A DNA stretch of 8,494 nt, taken from assembly GCA_028697875.1 (NCBI GenBank), contig JAQVEQ010000124.1, positions 1-8,494 of the forward strand, written 5' to 3'. The notes beneath the pieces were generated by a model. It was given only the letters and a program-made list of their open reading frames with translations. It did no database searches and was not told the DNA's origin. This document shows positions 1 to 6,818 of the stretch, in pieces (positions within the stretch are counted from its first letter, which is position 1; every line of letters starts with the position of its first letter). Source of the stretch: Novosphingobium sp. GTDB lineage: Bacteria > Pseudomonadota > Alphaproteobacteria > Sphingomonadales > Sphingomonadaceae. The translations under genes were made by a program, and so were the position numbers.

Positions 1-385
1 CTTCCTCCAGGTCCGCCCGCATCGCGTGTTCCAGCGCGAGGGGACGGTCCTGTTCACCCGGGTGCCGATCAGCTTCACCACTGCGGCACTGGGCGGAACG
101 ATCGAGATCCCCGGTCTCGACGGCGAAGCGATCGGCATCGACATCCCGTCCGGCATCCAGTCGGGCAAGCAATTGCACAAGCGCGGTGCCGGCATGCCGG
201 TACTGCAAGGGCGCGGACGCGGCGATATGGTGGTCGAAATCGCGGTCGAAACGCCGACCAAGCTGACCGCCCGGCAGAAGGAATTGCTGCGCGAATTCCA
301 GGAAACCGAGACTGGCGAGGAATGCCCGGAAAGCCGCGGTTTCTTCGACCGGCTCAAAGACGCCTGGAACGACCTGACCGAATAA
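1..385 (+). CDS. dnaJ: Chaperone protein DnaJ, C-terminal part (5' truncated by the window)
   Basis: This is the last 127 codons of DnaJ (Hsp40), the cytoplasmic co-chaperone that delivers unfolded clients to DnaK and stimulates its ATPase. The reading frame is open from base 2, so the gene begins upstream of the window; the in-frame GTG at 26 is internal. What is visible is the second beta-sandwich client-binding domain and the C-terminal dimerisation segment: FTTAALGGTIEIPGLDGE, then the IPSGIQSGKQLHKRGAGMP stretch, then GRGRGDMVVEIAVETPTKL and the helix QKELLREF. The C-terminus (GFFDRLKDAWNDL) is typical of alphaproteobacterial DnaJ. The J-domain and zinc fingers lie outside the window, as would dnaK if it is adjacent. 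The stop TAA (383-385) is followed by a convergent gene. Identification is firm from the conserved motifs. Confidence 0.95.
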   Translation, partial: FLQVRPHRVFQREGTVLFTRVPISFTTAALGGTIEIPGLDGEAIGIDIPSGIQSGKQLHKRGAGMPVLQGRGRGDMVVEIAVETPTKLTARQKELLREFQETETGEECPESRGFFDRLKDAWNDLTE

Positions 386-395
386 AGGGATAGGA

Positions 396-420
396 CTGAC
401 GCGCGCGTTTCGCGGGTCAG
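396..420. terminator. GC-rich dyad between convergent dnaJ and patatin-like gene, possible bidirectional terminator
   Basis: CTGAC (396-400) and GTCAG (416-420) are perfect inverted arms. Inside them CGCG (402-405) pairs with CGCG (411-414) around a five-base loop, with one G-G mismatch at 401/415. The dyad sits in the 31-nt convergent gap and overlaps the last codon of the minus-strand gene. Neither side has a clear T-tract, so it is not a classical intrinsic terminator. Its position between two 3' ends is the main argument for a termination or 3'-end-stabilising role. Confidence 0.35.
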
Positions 421-2732
421 CCCATCCTTTCGATCACTTCCCGCCTGACCTTGCCGACCAGGCCCGGGTCTGCGGTCAGCCGTCCTTCCTCCTCGTCCAG
501 GACGGCAAGGAAAGCCGCACGCTTGTAGCGCGCGATGTCCGCCTGCGGCATCGGTTCCTCCAAGGTCGAGACGACGAGGTCGATCATCCGCTCGGCCCCG
601 TGCAACCGCCCCCAGAGGTAGTCGTTTTCGCGATAGGCGCGGCTGAAGAAGGCCCCGAAATTGTAGAACTCGATCCCGCGCAGGGTCGCCCGCGTCCCGC
701 CTTCGCGGATCGAACGGGCATCTTCCGGGGAAATGCGGTCGACCTTGACCGGGTCGAATTCGGTCAGGCCTTCGTTGCGCAGCAGCGGCAGAGTCGCGAC
801 GTCGAAGAACGGAAAGCCGAGATAGGCAAGCAGCATACGGCGGCGCAGTGCCTTGGGCATGGCCGCCAGTTCCCCGGCGAACATCGCCTCCACTTTCTCG
901 TCCACTGCCGGCAAGTCGCGCAGGCGCGCCAGATCGTCGATCACCTCGCCGGGGTTGACCATGACCTTGTGCGCGTCGGACGCGAATTGCGCCCCCAGCC
1001 AATCGACGGACTCCCGCTCGAAATAGAGCGCGAGCGCATCGTAGACGAGCTTCTTGGCCCGTTCGCGATCGGCTTCGGGAATCTCGGGATCGGCTTCCCA
1101 TTCGCGCGACAGGCGGCGGGCCAGGAACCGCAGGCGGCGAATGCGAAAGGCGATGTCGTGGGCGCGCAGGAAAGCGATTGCCTCCTTGCTCGCGCCGCCC
1201 TTGGGGTCGGACAGCCGTTCCAGCCCCTGCGCGGCCAGTTCGGCCCGCAAGCGCTCGGCAATCGCTTCCGGGCCGTGCAGGCCAAGATCCGGCACGGCTT
1301 CGAACACCGTGCGCGCCATGTGGTCGAGGATCCCGGCGAATTTCGCCTGGGCATAGCCGTGGAAGGCGAAACCGGCCTTTTCCGCCGCCGCCTGCTGGGC
1401 CTTGGAGCGCCAGCCCCGCAAGCGGCGCCGGGTCGGCCGGTCGAGAAACAGAGTGTGGCCGAACAGTTGCTCGACCGCCTGCTCCACCTCGGGCCGCAGA
1501 GTCGCGACGATCAGTTGCAGGCGTTCGGCCTCGCGCGATTGTTCTGCCAGCACTTCCAGGTTGTCGCGGATCGGCTGTTCGCGCGGGATCGTGGACAGCG
1601 ATCCGAAAATCGCCCCGAAAAAGCCGACCGGACGGGTGCGGGCTGCGTCGGCGCCGCTCGAACGATCGGGCCGGGGATCGATATAGACGAAGCGCCGGTC
1701 GACCTCGCGCTGGGCCGGGCGGATCGTCAGCCGGCCCGCCGCTTCGGCGAAAGGCGCGTTGACCAGTACCGATCCGTCGATGAGCGAAACGGTTTCCGCG
1801 TCGCCCCGCCGGACATGCCCCGGCATCACCCGCTTGAGAAACCGCTCGCGAGTCGCCCAGTCGTGCCCATGTTCGCGCCCCAGCGCGTCGATCTCGGCCA
1901 GTTGCAGCGGCGGGAAGGCACCGGGAAAACTCGCGGTCGAACGGGCGGCGAAAACCAGTTCCAGCGGGTCCGCCAGGCCAGTGCCGCCTTCCGGCGGCGT
2001 GCGGCCATGGAAGCCGATGGGCAGGCGGTGCTCGCTTTCCTCGACCACCGGCGGGCTGTTGAGCCGGAGCAAGGCCGGGTACCCGCGAAAATCGGTCGCG
2101 GTGACGAACAGGTCGATCGGATGGCCCGCAGGCAGCAGCGGAGCTTCGGCCGCCACGCTGCGCATGGCCGTCAGCGCCTTGCACAACAGGCGCGAGAACC
2201 CGATTCCCGAAAAGGGCGGCGCGAACCAGCGGCTGCGGATGAAACGGGAAAGCTTGGCCCGCACTTCCTTGCGCGTTTCCGGCGCCACACTTTCGGACAC
2301 GGCATTGCCGGGCCGGGTGAGGAGGAACTGGACGAGCGGCCACGCCCACCGCTTGGCAAGGTGCGACCAGGGGCGCGCCTCCGGATCGAGCAGCTTGTCG
2401 ACATCGGCCATGTCCAGCCACAGCTCGGTCAAGGGTTCGAGCGAGCGGCCCGAATGGATCGCTTCTGCCAGGAACACGGCGTTGATCCCGCCGGCGCTGG
2501 CCCCGGTCAGGATGTCGGGCAGGACGCGCAGCAGAAGCCCCTGTTCCGTGTCGATATGCTGCAAGAGGTCGCGGTAGACGGTTTCGCTGCCTTCCGGGCA
2601 AGCCTCGCCCGCGTGGATCGAGCGGCTGGCGCGGGCGAGTTTCCATATCTCCTTGGTGACGCCATGCATGTACACGGCGAGGCTGACGCCGCCATAGCAG
2701 ACCAGAGCAATGCGAAGTTCCTTTTGCCTCAT
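417..2732 (-). CDS. Patatin-like phospholipase family protein (patatin domain plus DUF3376-type C-terminal region)
   Basis: This is a 771-residue protein with an N-terminal patatin fold, so it is a likely serine lipase/acyl hydrolase acting on phospholipid or another acyl ester. The nucleophile motif is GASAG at residues 77-81 (Ser79), and the catalytic Asp is in DGS (Asp319-Gly320), giving a complete Ser-Asp dyad. The oxyanion-hole region near the N-terminus (YGGVSLAVYMHG, 13-24) is Gly-rich but lacks the Arg/Lys of textbook patatins. ARSTASFPGAFPP (263-275) is another patatin-type block. Residues from about 385 to 771 are charged and mainly helical, and match what I know of the long bacterial patatin-related family with a C-terminal DUF3376. 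I see no signal peptide or membrane span, so it is probably cytoplasmic or membrane-peripheral. The ATG start (2732-2730) lies just before the conserved block MRQKELRIALVCYGGVSLA and has no Shine-Dalgarno. A three-codon reading frame (ATG CAC CGA TGA, 2740-2729) ends on this start. The gene is divergent from radA and convergent with dnaJ, so probably monocistronic. The substrate cannot be read from the sequence. Confidence 0.9.
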   Translation of the reverse strand: MRQKELRIALVCYGGVSLAVYMHGVTKEIWKLARASRSIHAGEACPEGSETVYRDLLQHIDTEQGLLLRVLPDILTGASAGGINAVFLAEAIHSGRSLEPLTELWLDMADVDKLLDPEARPWSHLAKRWAWPLVQFLLTRPGNAVSESVAPETRKEVRAKLSRFIRSRWFAPPFSGIGFSRLLCKALTAMRSVAAEAPLLPAGHPIDLFVTATDFRGYPALLRLNSPPVVEESEHRLPIGFHGRTPPEGGTGLADPLELVFAARSTASFPGAFPPLQLAEIDALGREHGHDWATRERFLKRVMPGHVRRGDAETVSLIDGSVLVNAPFAEAAGRLTIRPAQREVDRRFVYIDPRPDRSSGADAARTRPVGFFGAIFGSLSTIPREQPIRDNLEVLAEQSREAERLQLIVATLRPEVEQAVEQLFGHTLFLDRPTRRRLRGWRSKAQQAAAEKAGFAFHGYAQAKFAGILDHMARTVFEAVPDLGLHGPEAIAERLRAELAAQGLERLSDPKGGASKEAIAFLRAHDIAFRIRRLRFLARRLSREWEADPEIPEADRERAKKLVYDALALYFERESVDWLGAQFASDAHKVMVNPGEVIDDLARLRDLPAVDEKVEAMFAGELAAMPKALRRRMLLAYLGFPFFDVATLPLLRNEGLTEFDPVKVDRISPEDARSIREGGTRATLRGIEFYNFGAFFSRAYRENDYLWGRLHGAERMIDLVVSTLEEPMPQADIARYKRAAFLAVLDEEEGRLTADPGLVGKVRREVIERMG

Positions 2733-2738
2733 CGGTGC

Positions 2739-2767
2739 ATAGTGATGGTTTGAAAGGAGGAAAGCAA
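2739..2767 (-). promoter_or_regulatory. Weak candidate promoter for the patatin-like gene
   Basis: Reading the minus strand, TTGCTT (2767-2762) as -35 and CACTAT (2744-2739) as -10 are separated by 17 nt. The -10 then lies six bases before the ATG, so transcription would begin at or very near the start codon and give a leaderless mRNA. That fits the absence of an SD sequence. The -10 matches the sigma70 consensus at only three of six positions, so this is tentative. Confidence 0.25.
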
Positions 2768-2780
2768 TTGCGTTCCTTTT
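2755..2780 (+). other. Imperfect hairpin enclosing an SD-like GGAGG upstream of radA
   Basis: AGGAGGAA (2755-2762) can pair with TTCCTTTT (2773-2780), two of the pairs being G-U. GC (2764-2765) pairs with GC (2770-2771) across an AATT loop, with an A-G mismatch in between. The 5' arm contains a strong SD-like sequence, GGAGG (2756-2760), but it is 42 nt before the radA ATG, too far to serve it. On the + strand the 3' arm ends in TTTT, so the element could also be a weak attenuator-like hairpin. Function is unknown. Confidence 0.3.
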
Positions 2781-2796
2781 ATGTTCCAGCTATCGC
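2768..2796 (+). promoter_or_regulatory. Weak candidate promoter for radA
   Basis: TTGCGT (2768-2773) and TATCGC (2791-2796) are spaced 17 nt apart. Six bases separate the -10 from the radA ATG, the same arrangement as on the opposite strand, and it would also predict a leaderless transcript. Another -35-like box, TTGAAA (2750-2755), has no -10 at a normal distance. Both boxes match consensus only partly. Confidence 0.22.
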
Positions 2797-2802
2797 ACGG
2801 CC

Positions 2803-4170
2803 ATGGCCAAGACCAAACGCCGCTATGTCTGCCAGGCTTGTGGCAGTGTTTCGCACCGCTGGCAGGGGCAATGCCCCGACTGCGGGGAATGGAACACCCT
2901 GGCCGAAGAAGCGCCCGCGACCGTCTTTTCGCAGAAACACGACCTGTCCTCGGGCGGGCGGGCGATCGCCTTCGAACCGCTCGATACGCCGGGCAAGGCG
3001 CTGGAACGCCGCCCGACCGGGCTGGCGGAATTCGACCGCGCGCTAGGCGGCGGACTGGTTCCCGGTTCGGCCATCCTGATGGGCGGCGACCCCGGCATCG
3101 GCAAATCGACGCTGCTGTTGCAGGCGGCCGGACGGATTGCCCGGGCGGGCGGGGACGTCGTTTACGTCAGCGGGGAAGAAGCGGCCGGGCAAGTGCGGAT
3201 GCGCGCGTCGCGGCTCGGACTTGCCGACGCACCGATCCGGCTCGCCGCCGCGACATCGGTGCGCGACATCCTCACCACGCTGAACGGGATGGAGCCGCCC
3301 GCGTTGCTGGTGATCGATTCTATCCAGACCATGCATTCCGACACGATCGAGGGCGCACCCGGCACGGTCAGCCAGGTACGCGGCTGCGCTTTCGAACTGA
3401 TCCGCTATGCCAAGGAAAGCGGCGCGGCGCTGGTCCTGGTTGGCCATGTCACCAAGGACGGGGCGATCGCCGGGCCGCGCGTGCTCGAACACATGGTCGA
3501 CGTGGTGATGAGCTTCGAGGGGGAACGCAGCCACCAGTACCGCATTCTGCGCAGCCTCAAGAACCGCTTCGGCGCCGTCGACGAAATCGGCGTCTTCGCC
3601 ATGGCCGGCGAAGGGCTGGAAGAAGTCTCCAACCCTTCGATGCTGTTCCTTTCCGGCCGGGACGAACCGCTGGCGGGCAGCGCGGTGTTCCCGGCGCTCG
3701 AAGGGACAAGGCCGGTGCTGGTCGAGATCCAGGCCCTGATCGTACGGCTGCAGAGCGGCGCCACCCCGCGTCGCGCCGTGGTCGGGTGGGACAGCGGCCG
3801 GCTGGCGATGCTGCTCGCCGTGCTGGAATCGCGCTGCGGCCTCAATTTCTCGAGCGCGGAAGTCTATCTCAACGTCGCGGGCGGCTATCGCCTGGCCGAT
3901 CCGGCGGCGGACCTGGCCGTGGCCGCCGCGCTGGTTTCGGCACTGGCGGACCGGCCTCTGCCTTCGGGCTCCGTCTGGTTCGGCGAAGTCTCGCTGGCGG
4001 GTGAGGTCCGGCCGGTCGCGCATCCGGGCGTGCGCCTGCGCGAGGCGCTCAAGCTCGGTTTCGACCGCGCCCATGGCCCCGCCGGGGCAGGGGAGAAAAC
4101 CGGCAACATCGGCTTCGAAGGCCTCGCTTCGCTCGCAAAGCTCGTTGACCGGATCGTCACCAAAATCTAA
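2803..4170 (+). CDS. radA: DNA repair protein RadA (Sms)
   Basis: RadA is a RecA-like ATPase that works in the cytoplasm with RecA on recombination intermediates, driving branch migration in homologous recombination and repair. The 455 residues match the usual family length. The N-terminal zinc finger is complete (Cys10, Cys13, Cys24, Cys27). Walker A is GGDPGIGKST (94-103, Lys101) and Walker B is ALLVIDS (167-173, Asp172). HVTKDG (215-220) and the RadA signature KNRFG (253-257) follow. From about residue 285 the protein carries the Lon-protease-like domain, including SAEVYLNVAGGYRL. The ATG at 2803 is chosen because MAKTKRRYVCQACG is the standard RadA N-terminus. No SD precedes it. An in-frame ATT at 2767, six bases after GGAGG, would add 12 residues and seems unlikely. 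The gene heads a tight + strand run, 12 nt before cvpA. Confidence 0.97.
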   Translation: MAKTKRRYVCQACGSVSHRWQGQCPDCGEWNTLAEEAPATVFSQKHDLSSGGRAIAFEPLDTPGKALERRPTGLAEFDRALGGGLVPGSAILMGGDPGIGKSTLLLQAAGRIARAGGDVVYVSGEEAAGQVRMRASRLGLADAPIRLAAATSVRDILTTLNGMEPPALLVIDSIQTMHSDTIEGAPGTVSQVRGCAFELIRYAKESGAALVLVGHVTKDGAIAGPRVLEHMVDVVMSFEGERSHQYRILRSLKNRFGAVDEIGVFAMAGEGLEEVSNPSMLFLSGRDEPLAGSAVFPALEGTRPVLVEIQALIVRLQSGATPRRAVVGWDSGRLAMLLAVLESRCGLNFSSAEVYLNVAGGYRLADPAADLAVAAALVSALADRPLPSGSVWFGEVSLAGEVRPVAHPGVRLREALKLGFDRAHGPAGAGEKTGNIGFEGLASLAKLVDRIVTKI

Positions 4171-4182
4171 GGCTGCGAAGCC

Positions 4183-4716
4183 ATGACCGGCTTCGACATC
4201 ATCGTACTCGTTCTGATCGGAATCGGAGCCATCGGGGGCTTCGTTCGCGGCTTCGTGGAAGAAGTGCTCTCGCTGGGGGCATGGATCCTGACCCTGTTCG
4301 TGATTCACACCCTGCACACGCCCGTCACGACGTGGCTCATGCAATACATGCACAACGAAATCACGGCCTCCGTCGTCGCATTCGCCCTGCTGCTGATCGT
4401 CCCCTATGCCGGGGTCAAGCTGATCGCGAGCTGGCTGGGCCATGCATCCCGGTCATCCCTGCTCGGCCCGGTGGATCGCGTGCTCGGCCTCGGTTTCGGT
4501 GCGCTCAAGGGCACGATCATTGCCGTTCTGGCCTTTTCCATCCTCGTGCTCGGCTACGATACCGCGTGGGGGCCGACCGGCCGCCCCACGTGGATCACGA
4601 CCGCGAAAAGCTATCCCTTCATCAACACGGCTGCGGACGAACTGGTGCAGATAATCAAGGAGCGCCGCCTCGCCATCGAAGAACGCGACAGGCAGCTCGA
4701 ACGCCCCGCGAAATGA
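4183..4716 (+). CDS. cvpA: CvpA family membrane protein
   Basis: This is a 177-residue inner-membrane protein of the CvpA family, named for colicin V production in E. coli. The molecular role is poorly defined, with links to envelope and bile-salt stress in other bacteria. Four hydrophobic segments fit membrane spans at about residues 5-22, 28-46, 61-83 and 105-124. The family blocks are visible: GGFVRGFVEEVLSLGAW (18-34) and GPVDRVLGLGFGALKG (95-110), the latter just before the last span. The C-terminal tail (about 150-177) is highly charged and helical, probably cytoplasmic. The ATG is 12 nt after the radA stop with no clear SD, suggesting translation by readthrough of ribosomes from radA. 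The stop overlaps the next start (ATGA, 4713-4716). Family membership is clear, but a specific function is not inferable. Confidence 0.9.
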   Translation: MTGFDIIVLVLIGIGAIGGFVRGFVEEVLSLGAWILTLFVIHTLHTPVTTWLMQYMHNEITASVVAFALLLIVPYAGVKLIASWLGHASRSSLLGPVDRVLGLGFGALKGTIIAVLAFSILVLGYDTAWGPTGRPTWITTAKSYPFINTAADELVQIIKERRLAIEERDRQLERPAK

Positions 4717-5147
4717 GCGGCGCGGCACGGCTTTACACGCCTGAACTGCTCGGGCTGGCCGTGCGGCTGGCCGACTATCCCCACGATCCCGGCCTGCCGC
4801 TGCATGGCGAAGCGCGCTCTGCGAGTTGCGGCAGCACGCTGGCGCTCGACCTCGCGCTGGATGCCGGTGGCCGGATCGAACGGCTCGGAATGAAAGTCCA
4901 TGCCTGCGCCGTAGGCCAGGCAGCCGCGGCGCTGTTCGCGGACGCTGCCGCCGGGCGAACCGCGGACGACATCGTCCGGACCGAAACCGCCATTGCCATC
5001 TGGCTGGCCGGGGAAGGGGAGTTGCCCGATTGGCCGGGGCTGGCCACGATCGAACCTGCGCGCGCTTTTCCGGGCCGGCACGGGGCCATCATGCTGCCGT
5101 GGAGAGCCGCCGCACAGGCGCTTTCCAAGGCTGGCACCAGCCGCTAG
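4713..5147 (+). CDS. NifU/IscU-like iron-sulfur cluster assembly scaffold homologue
   Basis: This is a 144-residue cytoplasmic protein resembling the IscU/SufU/NifU-N fold, whose members hold nascent Fe-S clusters. The first two ligand positions are present: Cys39 in SASCGST and Cys65 in VHACAVGQAAA, followed by the helix that continues to GRTADDI (81-87). The usual third cysteine is missing. By eye the C-terminal block GRHGAIMLPW (121-130) aligns with the family's RxKCATLxW block, placing Ala125 where Cys is expected. The aspartate of the usual CGD motif is Ser here. It may therefore be a degenerate scaffold or carrier rather than a true SufU/IscU. No sulfur-mobilisation genes lie beside it. 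The ATG at 4713 overlaps the cvpA stop as ATGA, implying translational coupling, and the conserved start MSGAARLYTPELL supports this choice. The gap to the next gene is 33 nt. Confidence 0.8.
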   Translation: MSGAARLYTPELLGLAVRLADYPHDPGLPLHGEARSASCGSTLALDLALDAGGRIERLGMKVHACAVGQAAAALFADAAAGRTADDIVRTETAIAIWLAGEGELPDWPGLATIEPARAFPGRHGAIMLPWRAAAQALSKAGTSR

Positions 5148-5180
5148 AGCACCGCTTTCCGGGAGAGCAGAGGGAACCGC

Positions 5181-6818
5181 ATGGCCAGCACAGCAATGCC
5201 CGCAACACAGCAGGAAGACGAAGCCGACATCCGTCTCGTCATCGCCGCCTCTTCGGCGGGCACGGTGTTCGAATGGTACGATTTCTTCATCTACGGCACG
5301 CTTTACGCGATCATTTCGCAGGCCTTCTTCCCTGCGGGTAACGAAACGCTTTCCGTCCTTCTCACCTGGGCCACTTTCGCCATCGGCTTCGGTTTCCGCC
5401 CGATCGGGGCGATCCTGTTCGGGTTCCTGGGCGACCGGCTGGGGCGGAAATACACCTTCCTCGTCACGGTGACCCTGATGGGCATCGCCACGGCGGGCGT
5501 GGGCCTTGTGCCGAACGCCGAATCCATCGGCCTTGCCGCACCGCTGATCGTGATCGGCCTGCGCATCCTGCAAGGGCTCGCCCTGGGCGGGGAATACGGC
5601 GGCGCGGCGATCTATGTCGCGGAACATGCCCCGCCGGAGAAACGCGGCTTCTACACCAGCTTCATCCAGGGCAGCGTCGTCGGCGGTTTCGTCCTGAGCA
5701 TCGCCGTGGTGCTGCTGTGCCGCTTCGCGATCCCGGCAGACGCTTTCAGCGCCTGGGGCTGGCGCATTCCGTTCCTGGTGTCGCTGCTCCTGCTTGCCAT
5801 CTCGTTGTGGATGCGTTTCAAGCTTTCGGAAAGCCCCGTCTTCCGGGCCATGAAGGATGCCGGCGAAACCGCCCACAATCCCTTCATCGAAAGCTTTACC
5901 TATCCCGGCAACAAGAAGCGCATCTTCGTTGCCCTGTTCGGGGTGACGGCCGGCCTGACGACAATCTGGTACACTGCCTTCTTCACCAGCCTTTCGTTCC
6001 TGCGCGGGCCGATGCGAGTGGACGGGCTGACCGTGGAGCTGACGCTGTTCGTTGCCGGCATGATCGCCATGTTCTTTTACCTGCCGGTCGGCAAATGGTC
6101 CGACAGGGTAGGGCGCAAGAAGCCTATCATCATCGGCAATATCCTGACTCTCATCCTGCTGTTCCCTCTGTTCTGGGCCATGGGCCACCTCGCCAATCCG
6201 GGCATTGCCGAAGCGGCGAAGGCGAACCCGGTGCGAGTCGAAGGCATGGCCTGCGCCACGGATCCCTTCGGCGAACTGGTCGGCAGCGAACCGAGCGCGT
6301 GCGGGCAACTGCTCGAAACGCTGGTCGCAAGCGGGGTGCCTTACACCATCGTGAAAAGCGACACCCTGCGGCTGACCGTGGGCGGCGAGGAGATCGCGCT
6401 GCCGCAGGAATGGATGGCGGACAACGCGGCCCGCAAGGCAGGCGTCGAACAGGCGCTGGCGCAATACGGGTTCGATTTCTCCCCGCAGTATCCCCCGCTC
6501 ATCAACCTTGCCGGTATCGTTGCAGTACTGCTCGCCCTAGGGGTGCTTTCGGCCCTGACATACGGCTCCGCGGCTGCCCTGCTGGCCGAGATGTTCCCGC
6601 CCAGGATCCGCTACAGCTCCATGTCGATTCCCTACCATATCGGCGCGGGCTATTTCGGCGGGTTCCTGCCGCTGATCGCCAGCTACATCGTCGCCAAGTC
6701 CGGCGATGCCTATGCGGGGCTGTGGTACACGTGGGTTTTCGTGCTGATTGCGCTGGTGGTCGGCATCTGGGGGATCCCGTCCGGTCCCCCGCGCGATTTT
6801 GCCGATGACACCGACTGA
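5181..6818 (+). CDS. MFS transporter, metabolite:H+ symporter (MHS/ProP-like) type, with an inserted periplasmic domain
   Basis: This is a 545-residue inner-membrane transporter, probably proton-coupled uptake of a small organic acid, amino acid or osmolyte; the substrate is not readable. MHS features are the N-terminal GTVFEWYDFFIYGTL (27-41), motif A GDRLGRK (84-90), RILQGLALGGEYGGA (128-142), the second motif-A copy SDRVGRKK (307-314) and the FPPRIRYSSMSIPY block (472-485). Approximate spans: 29-50, 57-80, 91-110, 118-145, 162-181, 195-211, 247-272, 284-303, 315-335, 440-463, 484-505 and 515-532. Unusually, residues 338-438, between spans 9 and 10, are hydrophilic. Ordinary MHS proteins have a short loop there and are about 430-470 residues long. 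Counting from the cytoplasmic motif A puts this insert in the periplasm. It has two cysteines (358 and 374). An SD-like AGAGGG (5169-5174) precedes the ATG. The 3' end overlaps the racemase gene by 14 nt. Confidence 0.9.
   Translation: MASTAMPATQQEDEADIRLVIAASSAGTVFEWYDFFIYGTLYAIISQAFFPAGNETLSVLLTWATFAIGFGFRPIGAILFGFLGDRLGRKYTFLVTVTLMGIATAGVGLVPNAESIGLAAPLIVIGLRILQGLALGGEYGGAAIYVAEHAPPEKRGFYTSFIQGSVVGGFVLSIAVVLLCRFAIPADAFSAWGWRIPFLVSLLLLAISLWMRFKLSESPVFRAMKDAGETAHNPFIESFTYPGNKKRIFVALFGVTAGLTTIWYTAFFTSLSFLRGPMRVDGLTVELTLFVAGMIAMFFYLPVGKWSDRVGRKKPIIIGNILTLILLFPLFWAMGHLANPGIAEAAKANPVRVEGMACATDPFGELVGSEPSACGQLLETLVASGVPYTIVKSDTLRLTVGGEEIALPQEWMADNAARKAGVEQALAQYGFDFSPQYPPLINLAGIVAVLLALGVLSALTYGSAAALLAEMFPPRIRYSSMSIPYHIGAGYFGGFLPLIASYIVAKSGDAYAGLWYTWVFVLIALVVGIWGIPSGPPRDFADDTD

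Noticed and set aside
600..2753. A 717-codon open frame on + running antisense through almost the whole patatin-like gene
   Set aside because: Its translation is Arg/Gly/Gln/Ala-rich with no recognisable motif, while the minus-strand frame has a complete patatin domain. Long stop-free antisense frames are expected in GC-rich coding DNA with strong third-position bias.
2781..4004. A + strand frame starting at ATG 2781, overlapping radA, with the SD-like GGAGG about 20 nt upstream
   Set aside because: Its translation is Arg/Gly/Pro-rich and motif-free, whereas the radA frame is fully conserved. The SD-like spacing is also too long.
5141..5166. CCGCTAGAGCACCGCTTTCC in the gap before the transporter, resembling intergenic repeats starting with TAGAGC in some alphaproteobacteria
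   Set aside because: There is only one copy in the window and no convincing paired arm. It overlaps the stop codon of the upstream gene, so I cannot support it as a repeat element.
4611..6464. A 617-codon open frame on - opposite the scaffold homologue and transporter genes
   Set aside because: It is low-complexity and His/Gln/Asp/Arg-rich, it spans two well-supported + strand genes and their gap, and it has no domain-like pattern. It is a codon-bias shadow.
6748..6804. Upstream in-frame extension of alr to the ATG at 6748
   Set aside because: The extra 19 residues (MRWWSASGG...) do not resemble racemase N-termini and would deepen the overlap with the transporter gene to 71 nt. The ATG at 6805 gives a normal family start.
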